64,000 bases of DNA from Verrucomicrobiaceae bacterium (GTDB lineage Bacteria; Verrucomicrobiota; Verrucomicrobiia; Verrucomicrobiales; Verrucomicrobiaceae). The notes under the pieces were generated by a model. That model ran no database searches. It had not been told where the DNA came from and was given only the letters and a program-made list of their open reading frames with translations. Where the stretch lies: NCBI GenBank assembly GCA_027486585.1, contig JAIXOU010000133.1, positions 1-64,000 on the forward strand. The letters are read 5' to 3'. The translations under genes and the position numbers were made by a program. This document shows, piece after piece, positions 24,251 to 32,917 of this stretch. Numbering within the stretch: position 1 is the first letter of the stretch; each line of letters opens with the position of its first letter.

Positions 24251-25279
24251 ATGATGAAGTCATCCCTGCGCGCCTGCCTGTTTTGGTCCCTGCTCCCGCT
24301 GATCCTCGTCAGTTGTGGCCAGAAAGAAGGCTATGAGATTCGCGGCACTAAAGTGATCTGGAACAGTTGGCAAGGCGACGGACTATTTGGCAAGTGGTCG
24401 GAGGCGGAACTGACAAACGCCGCGGGCTTCCAGATTCTCCAGCCTCAAGGCTATGCAAAGAATGCCACAAGTGTCTATCATGCTGGCCGGCAGATAGCGG
24501 ACTCAGATGCGGCGACGTTTCAAATCATCGGAAAATCGGGCGACCTAGCAAAGGATGCGAAGCACGTTTACACCGGCGGTGCGGTGATCCAAGGCGCGGA
24601 CCCCGTCACCTTTGAATCTGCGGGCATGGAGGGACTAGGGCGGGATAAGACTGACTACTATCTCCTGACGGAGCCTCTGCATGTGCGCGACATGGCCAGC
24701 TTCAAGATTCTAGATGCCAATGTCTGTGGGAAGGAGCATCACATCTGGGCGCAGGATAAGCTCGACTACTATGTCGGCAAGCAGGCGACACCGATTGCTG
24801 AGAGCGCTACCTTTCAAGTGGTCCAGTCCTGGTATGCCAAGGATGCCAAACAGGTGTATTTCGGCAGTGCAGTCCTCGCCGGAGCCGACCCTGCCTCCTT
24901 CCAAGGCATCGGCGGCGAGTCAGGTGAGTTCGCCAAGGATGCCAAGCATGTTTACTGGCAAGGTCAGATCGTGGAAGGCTGCGATGCTACAACGTTTCAA
25001 GTGCTCAAACACCGCTTCGCCAAAGACAGCAAGCAGGCCTACTTCTGCTACGCCAGCGGCAGCCCGCCACTCGCCTTCCCTGACTCTGATGCCAAGACCT
25101 TTGAAGTGATCGGCCCCTCATCGCAAGGCTTCGGCTATGCTAAGGACGCAAAGCAGGTGTATTCAGGCGGCAACATCATCACCGGCGCTGATCCCGCGAC
25201 CTTTGTCGTTGACCCCAGCGATCCCGAAAAAGCCTCTGACAAAAACCGCCATTATCACTCTGGCGAGCCCGTTCCATAA
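24251..25279 (+). CDS. DKNYY-repeat lipoprotein
   Basis: About 342 residues. The signal peptide ends in a lipobox (LILVSC), so the protein is probably lipid-anchored. The remainder is a chain of DKNYY-family repeats: AKDAKHVYTGGAVIQGADPVTFE, AKDAKQVYFGSAVLAGADPASF, AKDSKQAYF and others, at least six units with a conserved Tyr and ADPxTF. The role of DKNYY proteins is not known; the repeats suggest a binding surface. The Met pair at 24251/24254 starts directly before the signal peptide. Codon use matches the genome, unlike the AT-rich region that follows. Confidence 0.88.
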   Translation: MMKSSLRACLFWSLLPLILVSCGQKEGYEIRGTKVIWNSWQGDGLFGKWSEAELTNAAGFQILQPQGYAKNATSVYHAGRQIADSDAATFQIIGKSGDLAKDAKHVYTGGAVIQGADPVTFESAGMEGLGRDKTDYYLLTEPLHVRDMASFKILDANVCGKEHHIWAQDKLDYYVGKQATPIAESATFQVVQSWYAKDAKQVYFGSAVLAGADPASFQGIGGESGEFAKDAKHVYWQGQIVEGCDATTFQVLKHRFAKDSKQAYFCYASGSPPLAFPDSDAKTFEVIGPSSQGFGYAKDAKQVYSGGNIITGADPATFVVDPSDPEKASDKNRHYHSGEPVP

Positions 25280-25520
25280 GCGCTTTGCGGCAGATAGCTG
25301 AATCAATGATTGCCCCGAATGACACAGGGGGAACGGCCTTTTGCATCACGGAGCAAGAACACCTCATAGTCATCTGAACTTGGCCTTACAGGCCATTACT
25401 GAAGGCTAGCACCTCTGAAACCGCGTATTGGGTCTGAATCAAATGTCCGTCACATGGCGAAGGTTATCCATGGCAGGTCCAAAACTCGCGCCAGCTTGTC
25501 GTTTATGAGATCTTGCTATT

Positions 25521-25877
25521 TTATGGTTTAACCAATTCTCTAGCTTCTCGACCTTCATAGATTCCAGCGTTTGGACCGCAGTAATTGTGAATACCTCGTT
25601 TCTGGATTGCGAGATCAAGCTTACCATTCCAGAATTCTATGGTCTCTTTTTTGCCTGGCACGAGATTATCTAAATCCTCCATAACCCAGACCTGAAGATA
25701 ATAGATGCTACTCACATCTCCAGACAAAGCTTTAATCCGAGCTGCGCGGACATCATTGATATCAAAACCACCCTTATCAAGCGGTGGGTAAACCTTCATA
25801 GGTTTGGCGCAACTAGTAAAAAGTAGCAACCCGGAAGCAAAGAGCGTTATTATTCGTTCGATCATATGAAAATTCAT
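25521..25877 (-). CDS. small lipoprotein of unknown function, coupled to a frameshifted gene
   Basis: About 118 residues. The N-terminus (ERIITLFASGLLLFTSC) is a lipoprotein signal with the lipid-modified Cys near residue 21. The mature part, about 97 residues, has no family I recognise: KPMKVYPPLDKGGFDINDVRAARIKALSGD, later GIHNYCGPNAGIYEGREARELV. ATG at 25875-25877 overlaps the TGA of the upstream gene (25874-25876) as ATGA, so the two were a coupled pair. Region GC is clearly lower than in its neighbours, which points to transfer. Confidence 0.65.
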   Translation of the reverse strand: MNFHMIERIITLFASGLLLFTSCAKPMKVYPPLDKGGFDINDVRAARIKALSGDVSSIYYLQVWVMEDLDNLVPGKKETIEFWNGKLDLAIQKRGIHNYCGPNAGIYEGREARELVKP

Positions 25878-26312
25878 TTTCTCCTCCCCCAAATGCGTTG
25901 ATAGAATTCCTTGATTTTTTGGCCTGGAGATTTGAATGCCGTAAGACCCAGCCTTGTAGATGATCCATCGGCTTCAAATCTGTTGAACCCGCCTGGCTTG
26001 CTATAATCTGGCTTCCATTTTGACGTATCCGTTTCTGTTGGATCTGTAGGCGGCCCCACAAACTGCGTTCCATCAGAACTTGGCCACTGGAAGTTATCAG
26101 CCCCCGATTGCAGGCTTGCCAGTCAGAAGAGCCCACAATCGGGCGAATGGATTACTTGTGGGACCATTCCCATGTGCTTGTTCAGAGGGATGCCCTGTCA
26201 TATTACCGACATTACACGAAGCAAATTCAGTTCTCATATAGTCGTCCCAACTTGTATGATTTGAGTCTGATTCGACTCGCGAATAGAGTTCCGAAAATAA
26301 GCTGATATTCAT
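25874..26312 (-). pseudogene. frameshifted gene of unknown family, AT-rich
   Basis: From ATG 26312 a frame reads NISLFSELYSRVESDSNHTSW and ends GKPAIGG with a TGA at 26097-26099. The next frame continues as ADNFQWPSSDGTQF and runs to TGA 25874, ending in SPGQKIKEFYQRIWGRRK. The switch occurs in a run of five C on the plus strand (26101-26105, five G in the message); with one base fewer the frame is continuous for about 145 residues. The NGPTSNPFARLWALLTG and FEADGSSTRLGL segments resemble tails of large YD-repeat/RHS-like proteins, which is a weak impression only. It is followed, overlapping, by a lipoprotein gene. Confidence 0.5.
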
Positions 26313-26458
26313 TTTATGACAGACTCAATCAGAACATGCGGTTCAACTTAGTCCAGAATTATCAGCCTGAGTCTGACCTATTTAGGCAAGACCAACTTCG
26401 TTTGAAGAGATAGGCCGAAGATGTGGCTCAGAGGACTTTGGATAACCAATAATTATCC

Positions 26459-29194
26459 TCACTCAGCCTCACCACCGGTGACGCGCATTTTCTGAAAGGG
26501 GACGCTTTCACAGACGGCTTGGATCATGTCCTGGAATTTGTAGCCGTTGCTTTTGGTTCGGCGGACAATTTCTTGGATAGCGGGTTTGTCGCTATAACCT
26601 AGTCCGCGACCGAGAGCATAGGTGAGTAGGTTTTCAGCCAGATTGCGAGTGAAGTCATCGGCCAGGTCGGTGGCTAGGAGGGCACGCAGTTCGGATAGGT
26701 CCTTAAATTGCTGGCCACGCACGAGCTGGCCGGAGGCGTCGATGGGGTGATTTTTTTCCTTCTCGCGATAGCGGCCAATGGCATCGAAATTCTCAAAGGC
26801 AAATCCCATGGGGTCAAGGAAGGCGTGGCAGCCAGCGCAGGAGCTATTGCTGCGATGCTCGGCAAACTGTTCCCGCAGGGTGAGATTGGATTTACGGACT
26901 TTGTTTTCATCCAGTGGCGGCACGCCGCCTGGGGCTGGGGGTGGCGGTGTTCCGAGGATGTTTTCTAGCAAGTACTTGCCGCGTTTAACCGGAGAGGTGC
27001 GCGTCTGTGTCGAGGTCAGGGTGAGAATGCTTCCCTGAGTGAGAATGCCACCGCGTGGTGTGCCTTGGAGAGAGACTTTTTGGAACTTGTCCCCCTTCAC
27101 ACCTTTGAGATCATAATACTTAGCCAGCTTGGCATCGACAAAGGTGTAGTCGGCATTGAGGAACTCGATGATCGATTTGTTTTCATGCAGAATGTGATCA
27201 AAGAACATCTCACTCTCCCGCTTCATGAGGCTGGCGATTCCTCCGCGCCACTCAGGGAAGCGGCGAGGATCAGGAGAGACGATATTCATGTCGCGCAGTT
27301 GCAGCCACTGGCCTGCAAAGCTTTCCTTCAAGGAAGAACTGCGCTCATCCTCAATCATCCTCCTGATCTCGGCGCTCAGATTTTTATGCAGTTCATTTTT
27401 TGCGGCCAACTCCAGCAACCGCGTATCTGGTGGTGCTGCCCAGAAGAAAAAAGACAGCCGATTGGCTAGGCTGAATTCATCGATATCGGAGATGCCATTG
27501 GAGGCAGTTCCTGTTGGTGTGGGTGAACCTCGGAAGAGAAACGTCGGCGACACGAGCATGCCTTCCAAAGTGAAGCGTAAAGAGCTCAGTGGGGACTCAC
27601 CCTCTTTCAATGCTAGCGAGCTGAAAGCGATCCATTTGCTCTTTTCTTCATCCTTCATGGGGCGGCGGAAGAGCCGACTGCCCATCTTTTCCACTAAAGC
27701 TGGAAGGTCGCTGCCTTGAATGCCAGAGCCTTTTTCGAGGGGACCTTCAACATTCACTTCATGCAGCCAGAAGTTGCGATCTTGTTTGGTTTTTTCGTCG
27801 TAAAAATCGTTCAAGAAATGCACCTGCAATTCGTGCTTTCCTGCTGGCAGATCGGCTTCCACATGAAACAACTGAGGGGCTTGGTTTTTAGCGGTCACAG
27901 AAAACGCGCCGATGGTTTTGCCAGCGATGCGCATCTCCGTTTTAGCGGGCTCGTCCCCTGCTTGCTGGGCGCCTGCTTTCAGGGTGATTCGATATTTGCC
28001 AGCTTCTTGAATGTCGATGGCGTGTTTCACATAGCCGCTGCTCGGCAGGACAATGGTGCCGGTATCAATGGCTGAATCGCCTTCGCCTTTAAGGAAGTGC
28101 TCACCGGACAACTCCATGTTGGGCAGGCCGATGGGTTTGTTGCCTACCAGCCATTGTAAAAACTTGCTGCCGCGTGGTGCCAGCAGTCCATAAGGCCCCT
28201 GCACTTCGATTTTATCCAGAGCTACATTCCGATCGCGCTTATTTGGATCGGGGTTCATCGGGTCAGCGTGATCGTTGAGAAACGCCACACTGATCTTAGA
28301 GTCACCTCCGTTGAGCTGCACACTTTGCGTGATCTTCTGCCACGGCCCTTTATCATCTTTCCAGCGAGTGCGGATGTCAAAAGTGGAGATGTCTTTGCCG
28401 TTGATGCGTAGAGCGATTTTAGCCGACTCATTGCCTGATTCTGTGGCCGCGACATGGATGGTCAGGGCGTAGGTGCCACTGGCTGGCACGGTGACTTTAG
28501 TGGCGGCTTCAGCATCGCTGTGGAACCAGCGCACGCCTTCCCATTCCTTGGTTTCACCCTTTTGATTCCAGAACTTTTTAGCGCCGAGCTCGATGTCAGC
28601 ATGCTCTGGCGTAGAAATGTTCATCGCGGCTTCAGCGACCTCTCGTGAGGTGCGCAGATACTTTTCCATCAACATGGGCGAGACACTCAACACGTCCCCG
28701 ATGTTATCAAAGCCGTAGCCGGTATCGTCTGGCGGAAAGTCATTGGCAGGATTTGTGTACACGTAGAGGAGATTCCTCACCGTGTTATTGTATTCCGTAC
28801 GATTCAGTCGCCGAGTGGTGACGTGGCCGGGGTCAGGCTTTGTTGGATCAAACCAAAAGACGGAATCATCGATCCAAGCCAACAGATCATCCCGCTCCTG
28901 CAGACTTGGTTTCTCTTTTTTCTCCGGCGGCATGACATGCGTCACGATCTGCTGCCGGACGTGGTCCCACATGACAAAATCTGCCCTGAGTGCCGCAAAG
29001 TCCGTGTGCTCATCAAACACAAAATTTCCCTTATCCACACCTTCGGAGTGACAATCAAAACAGTACTTTTCGAGGATCGGCTTGATCTTCTGATCAAAGG
29101 CAGCCTGACCACGTGTCGCCTGTGGATCAGCCGCGGTAGCAGCTAAACAAGGAAGCCAAAAAAAGAGAAAGTAGCGCAGGGGGGGCATGTGCAA
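26459..29194 (-). CDS. multidomain DUF1587/1592/1588/1585 protein with two haem-c motifs and carbohydrate-binding-like modules
   Basis: A 911-residue exported protein. It starts with a signal peptide and a planctomycete-type cytochrome region (CFDCH at residues 45-49). DUF1587 follows (RRLNRTEYNNTVRNLLYV). Two beta-rich modules, about 205-330 and 360-470 with strands such as GTYALTIHVAATESGNESAKIALRINGK, resemble xylan-binding CBMs. Then come DUF1595, DUF1592 and DUF1588 with a second CAGCH (786-790), and DUF1585 at the end. The family is thought to act in periplasmic redox or polymer processing, without proof. It stands alone on its strand. Confidence 0.93.
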   Translation of the reverse strand: MHMPPLRYFLFFWLPCLAATAADPQATRGQAAFDQKIKPILEKYCFDCHSEGVDKGNFVFDEHTDFAALRADFVMWDHVRQQIVTHVMPPEKKEKPSLQERDDLLAWIDDSVFWFDPTKPDPGHVTTRRLNRTEYNNTVRNLLYVYTNPANDFPPDDTGYGFDNIGDVLSVSPMLMEKYLRTSREVAEAAMNISTPEHADIELGAKKFWNQKGETKEWEGVRWFHSDAEAATKVTVPASGTYALTIHVAATESGNESAKIALRINGKDISTFDIRTRWKDDKGPWQKITQSVQLNGGDSKISVAFLNDHADPMNPDPNKRDRNVALDKIEVQGPYGLLAPRGSKFLQWLVGNKPIGLPNMELSGEHFLKGEGDSAIDTGTIVLPSSGYVKHAIDIQEAGKYRITLKAGAQQAGDEPAKTEMRIAGKTIGAFSVTAKNQAPQLFHVEADLPAGKHELQVHFLNDFYDEKTKQDRNFWLHEVNVEGPLEKGSGIQGSDLPALVEKMGSRLFRRPMKDEEKSKWIAFSSLALKEGESPLSSLRFTLEGMLVSPTFLFRGSPTPTGTASNGISDIDEFSLANRLSFFFWAAPPDTRLLELAAKNELHKNLSAEIRRMIEDERSSSLKESFAGQWLQLRDMNIVSPDPRRFPEWRGGIASLMKRESEMFFDHILHENKSIIEFLNADYTFVDAKLAKYYDLKGVKGDKFQKVSLQGTPRGGILTQGSILTLTSTQTRTSPVKRGKYLLENILGTPPPPAPGGVPPLDENKVRKSNLTLREQFAEHRSNSSCAGCHAFLDPMGFAFENFDAIGRYREKEKNHPIDASGQLVRGQQFKDLSELRALLATDLADDFTRNLAENLLTYALGRGLGYSDKPAIQEIVRRTKSNGYKFQDMIQAVCESVPFQKMRVTGGEAE

Positions 29195-29276
29195 GGAAGA
29201 TTACGCTCGAAAGAGCACTTAGATTTCCACTGAATCTGCATTCGTCCAAGATAGCAGGCTCTTTAGCTGGAATACA

Positions 29277-29690
29277 TCAGCCTTTGATGCTCCACCAGAC
29301 GATGAGCCAAATGATGGCCATCAAGGGAATCACGAGACGTGCATCTGAAAGCCAACCGACACCGGCGGGCAGCCACCCAGGAGCATGAAGGGGAATGCGA
29401 CAGGGGCTCCTCTGCCCACGTCTCGGCGTCGGTTGCACGCTTGTAGGTGGCTTAGATTGTGCGGGCCTAGGGTTTCTCTGGCGGCGCAGTTCGCCGTCAT
29501 AAGCCGCCTTTTTTTGGGAGTCTGACAGCACCGCATAGGAGTCGTTGATGCGTTGCATTTTCCATTGTGACTGAGGGTTATCCCCAGCTGTATCGGGATG
29601 ATGTTTCAACGAGAGCGCACGGTAACTGGCCCTGATGACCTCATCTGGGGCATCCTCCGTTACGTGTAAGTTCTCGTAGTGAGTCCTCAT
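29277..29690 (-). CDS. membrane-anchored J-domain protein
   Basis: About 137 residues. A J domain fills the first 70 residues: HYENLHVTEDAPDEVIRASYRALSLKHHPDTAGD, with the HPD tripeptide intact. A basic Pro/Arg/Ser-rich linker follows. The last 20 residues form a single membrane helix (LVIPLMAIIWLIVWW). The J domain would therefore face the cytoplasm and recruit Hsp70 (DnaK) to the membrane. No dnaK is nearby. The start ATG at 29688-29690 is used; a TTG overlaps the upstream gene's stop. Confidence 0.88.
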   Translation of the reverse strand: MRTHYENLHVTEDAPDEVIRASYRALSLKHHPDTAGDNPQSQWKMQRINDSYAVLSDSQKKAAYDGELRRQRNPRPAQSKPPTSVQPTPRRGQRSPCRIPLHAPGWLPAGVGWLSDARLVIPLMAIIWLIVWWSIKG

Positions 29691-29704
29691 GGGGAATGAC
29701 GGCT

Positions 29705-30682
29705 TCAATCAGCTTTCTCAGTCGTGCTTGCACTGACAAGCCTTTGCTCAAAAAGCCAACTGTGCAGCTCAGGCATGGGATAAACCAGTCCCGACAGGCT
29801 ATGACCGACACCTGGAAACTCGGTGTATTTCATCAAAAGACCGCCTGCTGCTTTGACGGCTGCCACAGGAACGCGATCCCGCTCCACCGGCACCATGGGA
29901 TCCTGGTCGCCGTGGAAAACCCACATGGGCACCTTTTTCAGCACCTCCGCTTTTTTCGGATCCCCACCGCCACACAGGGGCACGCCCGCCGCGAAGACGT
30001 TGGGATACTTGGCACACAGACTCCAGGTGCCAAAACCGCCCATGCTGCTGCCCGTCAAATAGAGACGCTTCAGGTCGATGGGAAGCTTGCTGGTCAGATC
30101 GGCAATGAGCGCCATGAGATTATCTGTAACCTGCTTATTCCAGCCAATGTCAGCATCTGGGCACTGCGGGGCAATCATGAAACAGGGATTCTTACCCTGA
30201 TGTTCGGCATCGGTGAAAACACCCGTAGGACCACCCATTTGAGCTTGGTTATCCGTGCCACTTTGGCCTGAGCCATGCAGCCAGATCACCAAAGGATAGC
30301 GCTGAGTGCCATCCAGTTTGGGATTGCCAAAGATCTGATAATTCAGCCCCTGTTTGGAGACCGCTTTGACAAAAGTGCCGGTGATTTTTTCAGCATGCGG
30401 TCCTTTCGTCATGCCCTCGTCCAAGTTGCGCTCATGCACCAGTCCCGCGACGAACGCCTGATCCTCAGCACTGAATTTATCCAGCGGAACCTTCATGATC
30501 TGAAAGTCCGTCATGCGCTTGATCTTGATTTCCTGAGCATCGAACTCCAACAGCTCCGCCTTGAGTTCACGCCCATCGATGGATTTCCATGAACGGATGA
30601 TCTTCACTTTATCCGCCGCCGTGATGACGCCACTTAGACAAACAGCAAGGATCAGACTGAAAAGGAATGTATTCGGGCGCAT
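29705..30682 (-). CDS. exported alpha/beta-hydrolase esterase with SHD1-like N-terminal domain
   Basis: A 325-residue protein. After the signal peptide (LILAVCLSGVITAAD) an SHD1-like beta domain (about 25-75, RSWKSIDGRELKAELLEF) is followed by a Prolyl-oligopeptidase/LpqC-type hydrolase. Motifs are PLVIWLHGSGQSG (oxyanion hole), the nucleophile elbow TGSSMGGFGTW, the acidic residue in VFHGDQDPMVP and the catalytic His in GVGHSLSGL. It probably cleaves esters of polymers in the periplasm. It is followed on the same strand by the J-domain gene, 14 bases on. Confidence 0.9.
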   Translation of the reverse strand: MRPNTFLFSLILAVCLSGVITAADKVKIIRSWKSIDGRELKAELLEFDAQEIKIKRMTDFQIMKVPLDKFSAEDQAFVAGLVHERNLDEGMTKGPHAEKITGTFVKAVSKQGLNYQIFGNPKLDGTQRYPLVIWLHGSGQSGTDNQAQMGGPTGVFTDAEHQGKNPCFMIAPQCPDADIGWNKQVTDNLMALIADLTSKLPIDLKRLYLTGSSMGGFGTWSLCAKYPNVFAAGVPLCGGGDPKKAEVLKKVPMWVFHGDQDPMVPVERDRVPVAAVKAAGGLLMKYTEFPGVGHSLSGLVYPMPELHSWLFEQRLVSASTTEKAD

Positions 30683-30736
30683 CAGATCAGAATAGGCGGC
30701 CTTTCACTTTTTCGGCAAGTGTATTCCTACTTCCGG

Positions 30737-31498
30737 TCAAGCCGTCTGGCATTCCTGCACATACTCCCTCACTGCGCGCAGAGTCTCGCCGGCCACGTCG
30801 GCTCTGGCTTTGGCAAAAGGAGGGCGAAACCATGGAAAGCTGCCGATCAGATCGTGTGTCACCAAAACTTGCCCATCAGTCTGTCTGCCAGCGCCAATCC
30901 CAATCGTGCTGGCTTTCACCCGACGGGTGATCTCTGCGGCCACTTCTGGGACCATGCTTTCTAAAACCATGGCCAGTGCGCCCACTTCATCCAGCGCGAT
31001 GGCATCGGCGATCAGTTGTTCGACCTGGGCTGGCGTTTTACCTTTCTTTTTGTAGCCGCCCTCTTCCTTCACGCTCTGCGGCAACATGCCGATATGACCG
31101 ATGAAGGGAATGCCTGCGGCGATGATGGCTTTGATCTGTGGGATGAAGCCAACTCCGCCTTCCAGCTTCACGGCATCTGCCCCAGCCGCGACCAGCCGCT
31201 GGGCATTGGCCAAGGCCTGCTCAGGAGTGTCGTAGCTATGTGAAGGCAAATCCGCAATCACAGGTGCACGCTTCACGGCACGGCGCACGGCCGCCGTGTG
31301 GTGCAGCATCATTTCCATCGTCACGCCCGTCGTATCCGGCAGGCCGAGCACGACCATGCCCAGGGAATCCCCCACAAGGAGCAGATCCACGCCGGCTTCA
31401 TCAAGCAGACGCGCGGTCGGATAGTCGTAGGCCGTCAGGACTGCGATAGGCGGTCCGTGGATTTTACGCTCGGCGAGTTGAGACAAACGGGTAAGCAT
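30737..31498 (-). CDS. panB: 3-methyl-2-oxobutanoate hydroxymethyltransferase
   Basis: A 253-residue PanB, the first committed enzyme of pantothenate synthesis (ketopantoate from alpha-ketoisovalerate and methylene-THF). The TIM-barrel motifs are intact: VLTAYDYPTARLLDEAGVDLLLVGDSLGMVVLG, the metal-binding loop and VKLEGG, then GYKKKGKTPAQVEQL and STIGIGAGRQTDGQVLVTHDLIG. Start 31498 gives the normal N-terminus; an in-frame ATG at 31528 adds ten residues. Eight-base inverted arms (31503-31510, 31522-31529) lie directly upstream of the ATG. It is flanked by an HU-like gene and an esterase gene on the same strand; no panC or panD is near. Confidence 0.96.
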   Translation of the reverse strand: MLTRLSQLAERKIHGPPIAVLTAYDYPTARLLDEAGVDLLLVGDSLGMVVLGLPDTTGVTMEMMLHHTAAVRRAVKRAPVIADLPSHSYDTPEQALANAQRLVAAGADAVKLEGGVGFIPQIKAIIAAGIPFIGHIGMLPQSVKEEGGYKKKGKTPAQVEQLIADAIALDEVGALAMVLESMVPEVAAEITRRVKASTIGIGAGRQTDGQVLVTHDLIGSFPWFRPPFAKARADVAGETLRAVREYVQECQTA

Positions 31499-31502
31499 GG
31501 CA

Positions 31503-31529
31503 AATGAGAGGCTGGAAAGGGCTCTCATT
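31503..31529 (-). promoter_or_regulatory. hairpin immediately upstream of panB
   Basis: AATGAGAG and CTCTCATT are perfect 8-bp arms around an 11-base loop, and the panB start codon begins four bases after the stem on the message strand. The stem could occlude ribosome entry. It also contains an alternative in-frame ATG, so it may simply be coding sequence of a longer form. Confidence 0.35.
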
Positions 31530-31573
31530 CGCCGCTGCAAGGCACGAATGCAATGACGCTGTGAAAGCTCAGA

Positions 31574-31882
31574 CTACTTGATTTTCTCAACAGGCACTTT
31601 CGCGACCAATTCCTTCAGCTCGCGGCCTGGCTTGAATTTCACAATGCAGCGTGCTGGGATCTTCACTTCACTGTTCGCCTGATTAGGATTACGACCAATT
31701 TTAGCCTTGGCTACCTTGACCTCAAAGGTGCCAAAGGTGCGGAAAGTGACATCGTTACCTTCGCCTAATCGCTTGGCGACGAGGTCGATAAAGGCTTCGA
31801 CGACAAGTGAGACGTCGGCTTGAGTAAGTCCTGTCTGATCGCTGAGATCTGACACAATTTCGCGTTTGGTGATGCTGGCCAT
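31574..31882 (-). CDS. HU/IHF-family DNA-binding protein
   Basis: A 102-residue histone-like protein. The N-terminal helices (TKREIVSDLSDQTGLTQADVSLVVEAFIDLVAKRL) and the beta arm region GDVTFRTFGTFEVKVAKAKIGRNPNQANSEVKIPA, with the RNPN tip, are typical of HU/IHF. The last 20 residues (FKPGRELKELVAKVP) complete the dimer fold. It would be a nucleoid protein. HU and IHF cannot be told apart here. Its message leader has no Shine-Dalgarno sequence but a C-rich CUCCUCCCCCCC. Confidence 0.95.
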   Translation of the reverse strand: MASITKREIVSDLSDQTGLTQADVSLVVEAFIDLVAKRLGEGNDVTFRTFGTFEVKVAKAKIGRNPNQANSEVKIPARCIVKFKPGRELKELVAKVPVEKIK

Positions 31883-31912
31883 AATTCCGGGGGGGAGGAG
31901 TGTTAAGAAGTA

Positions 31913-32908
31913 TTAAATGCCCGTGTCTTTCGAGTCTGCAAGCACTTCCTTAGAAGAAAACCCATCAGAAGCGTCAAAGTGGGTTGGGCGAAAGTCGCCA
32001 CAAACTTCACTGGCGGTCTTGAAGTGCATCTTAGCGACGGTGGCTAAACCAGGCCGGCCAGCTTTGTCATAGATCTTTCGTGCATTCTCCTTGACGACAC
32101 TAGACACACCCTTAGGCAGTTCGATATCAAATCGACTGCCGTTTTGGTCCAACCATTTCACGAAGGCATCTCGGGCCAATATGGAGGCTGCGGCCACAGC
32201 GGGATCACTCTCGGCTTTGGTTCTCTGAATGAGCTCAATCTGACAACCTTTGGCGCGAAGAGCGCGCTGCAACACCGCCGGATTGGCGAACTGGTCAGAG
32301 AGTGCTCTTGGACAGTCTGGCACCTTTTCAACAAGTGACTCAATGGATGTGGCGTGTCCCCAAGCTAGCAAGCGGTTCAAATTGCCAAATTTGCTGTATA
32401 ACTCGTTGTATTTCGTGGGATTAATCTGCACGACTTCCCAGCGAAGTCCCGCTACGGAACGGATCGCTGCTGCTAATTGGCTGATTTTAGCGTCACTGCT
32501 GATTTTCTTACTATCCACGACGCCCAGTTCTCGCAGTTTCCGTGCCACATTCGCATCGACGTAAACGCCAGCAATGACTAGGGGGCCAAAGAAATCGCCT
32601 TTCCCGCTCTCATCCACCCCGATGTGGGGCTCGTACATTTCAGGGTGATGGACCTCTTCATATCCCAGCTCAGCCACGCCCAGGATCAGCGGTTCTAGGA
32701 CATTGGTGACGAAATCCTCGGTTTCCTTCCCCTGCACCAGCACCTTCGGGCCTTTTTCATAAACCAGGACGTTCAGCTTATTTTTGGTAGCCGCATACAG
32801 ACAGTAGGGCTTGGCTTCAAAGGTGTAACAACCATCCTGCAGCACGCTTTTGAGACGTGCCACCTGATCAGTCGTCAGCGGTTTTGTGTAAGTGGTGATC
32901 GCAGGCAT
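31913..32908 (-). CDS. rnhC: ribonuclease HIII
   Basis: A 331-residue RNase HIII. The N-terminal TBP-like substrate-binding domain (residues about 1-85, with CYTFEAKPYCLYAATKN) precedes the type 2 RNase H fold. The signature DESGKGDFFGPLVIAG begins at residue 99, with the GKGDFFGP form that distinguishes HIII from HII. DSKK, the KAESDPAVAAASILARD block and the acidic residues of the active site are present. It removes RNA from RNA-DNA hybrids, for example R-loops. The gene is nine bases downstream of lnt and 30 upstream of the HU-like gene, so it is probably within one operon. Confidence 0.96.
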   Translation of the reverse strand: MPAITTYTKPLTTDQVARLKSVLQDGCYTFEAKPYCLYAATKNKLNVLVYEKGPKVLVQGKETEDFVTNVLEPLILGVAELGYEEVHHPEMYEPHIGVDESGKGDFFGPLVIAGVYVDANVARKLRELGVVDSKKISSDAKISQLAAAIRSVAGLRWEVVQINPTKYNELYSKFGNLNRLLAWGHATSIESLVEKVPDCPRALSDQFANPAVLQRALRAKGCQIELIQRTKAESDPAVAAASILARDAFVKWLDQNGSRFDIELPKGVSSVVKENARKIYDKAGRPGLATVAKMHFKTASEVCGDFRPTHFDASDGFSSKEVLADSKDTGI

Positions 32909-32917
32909 GGCGGTAAA

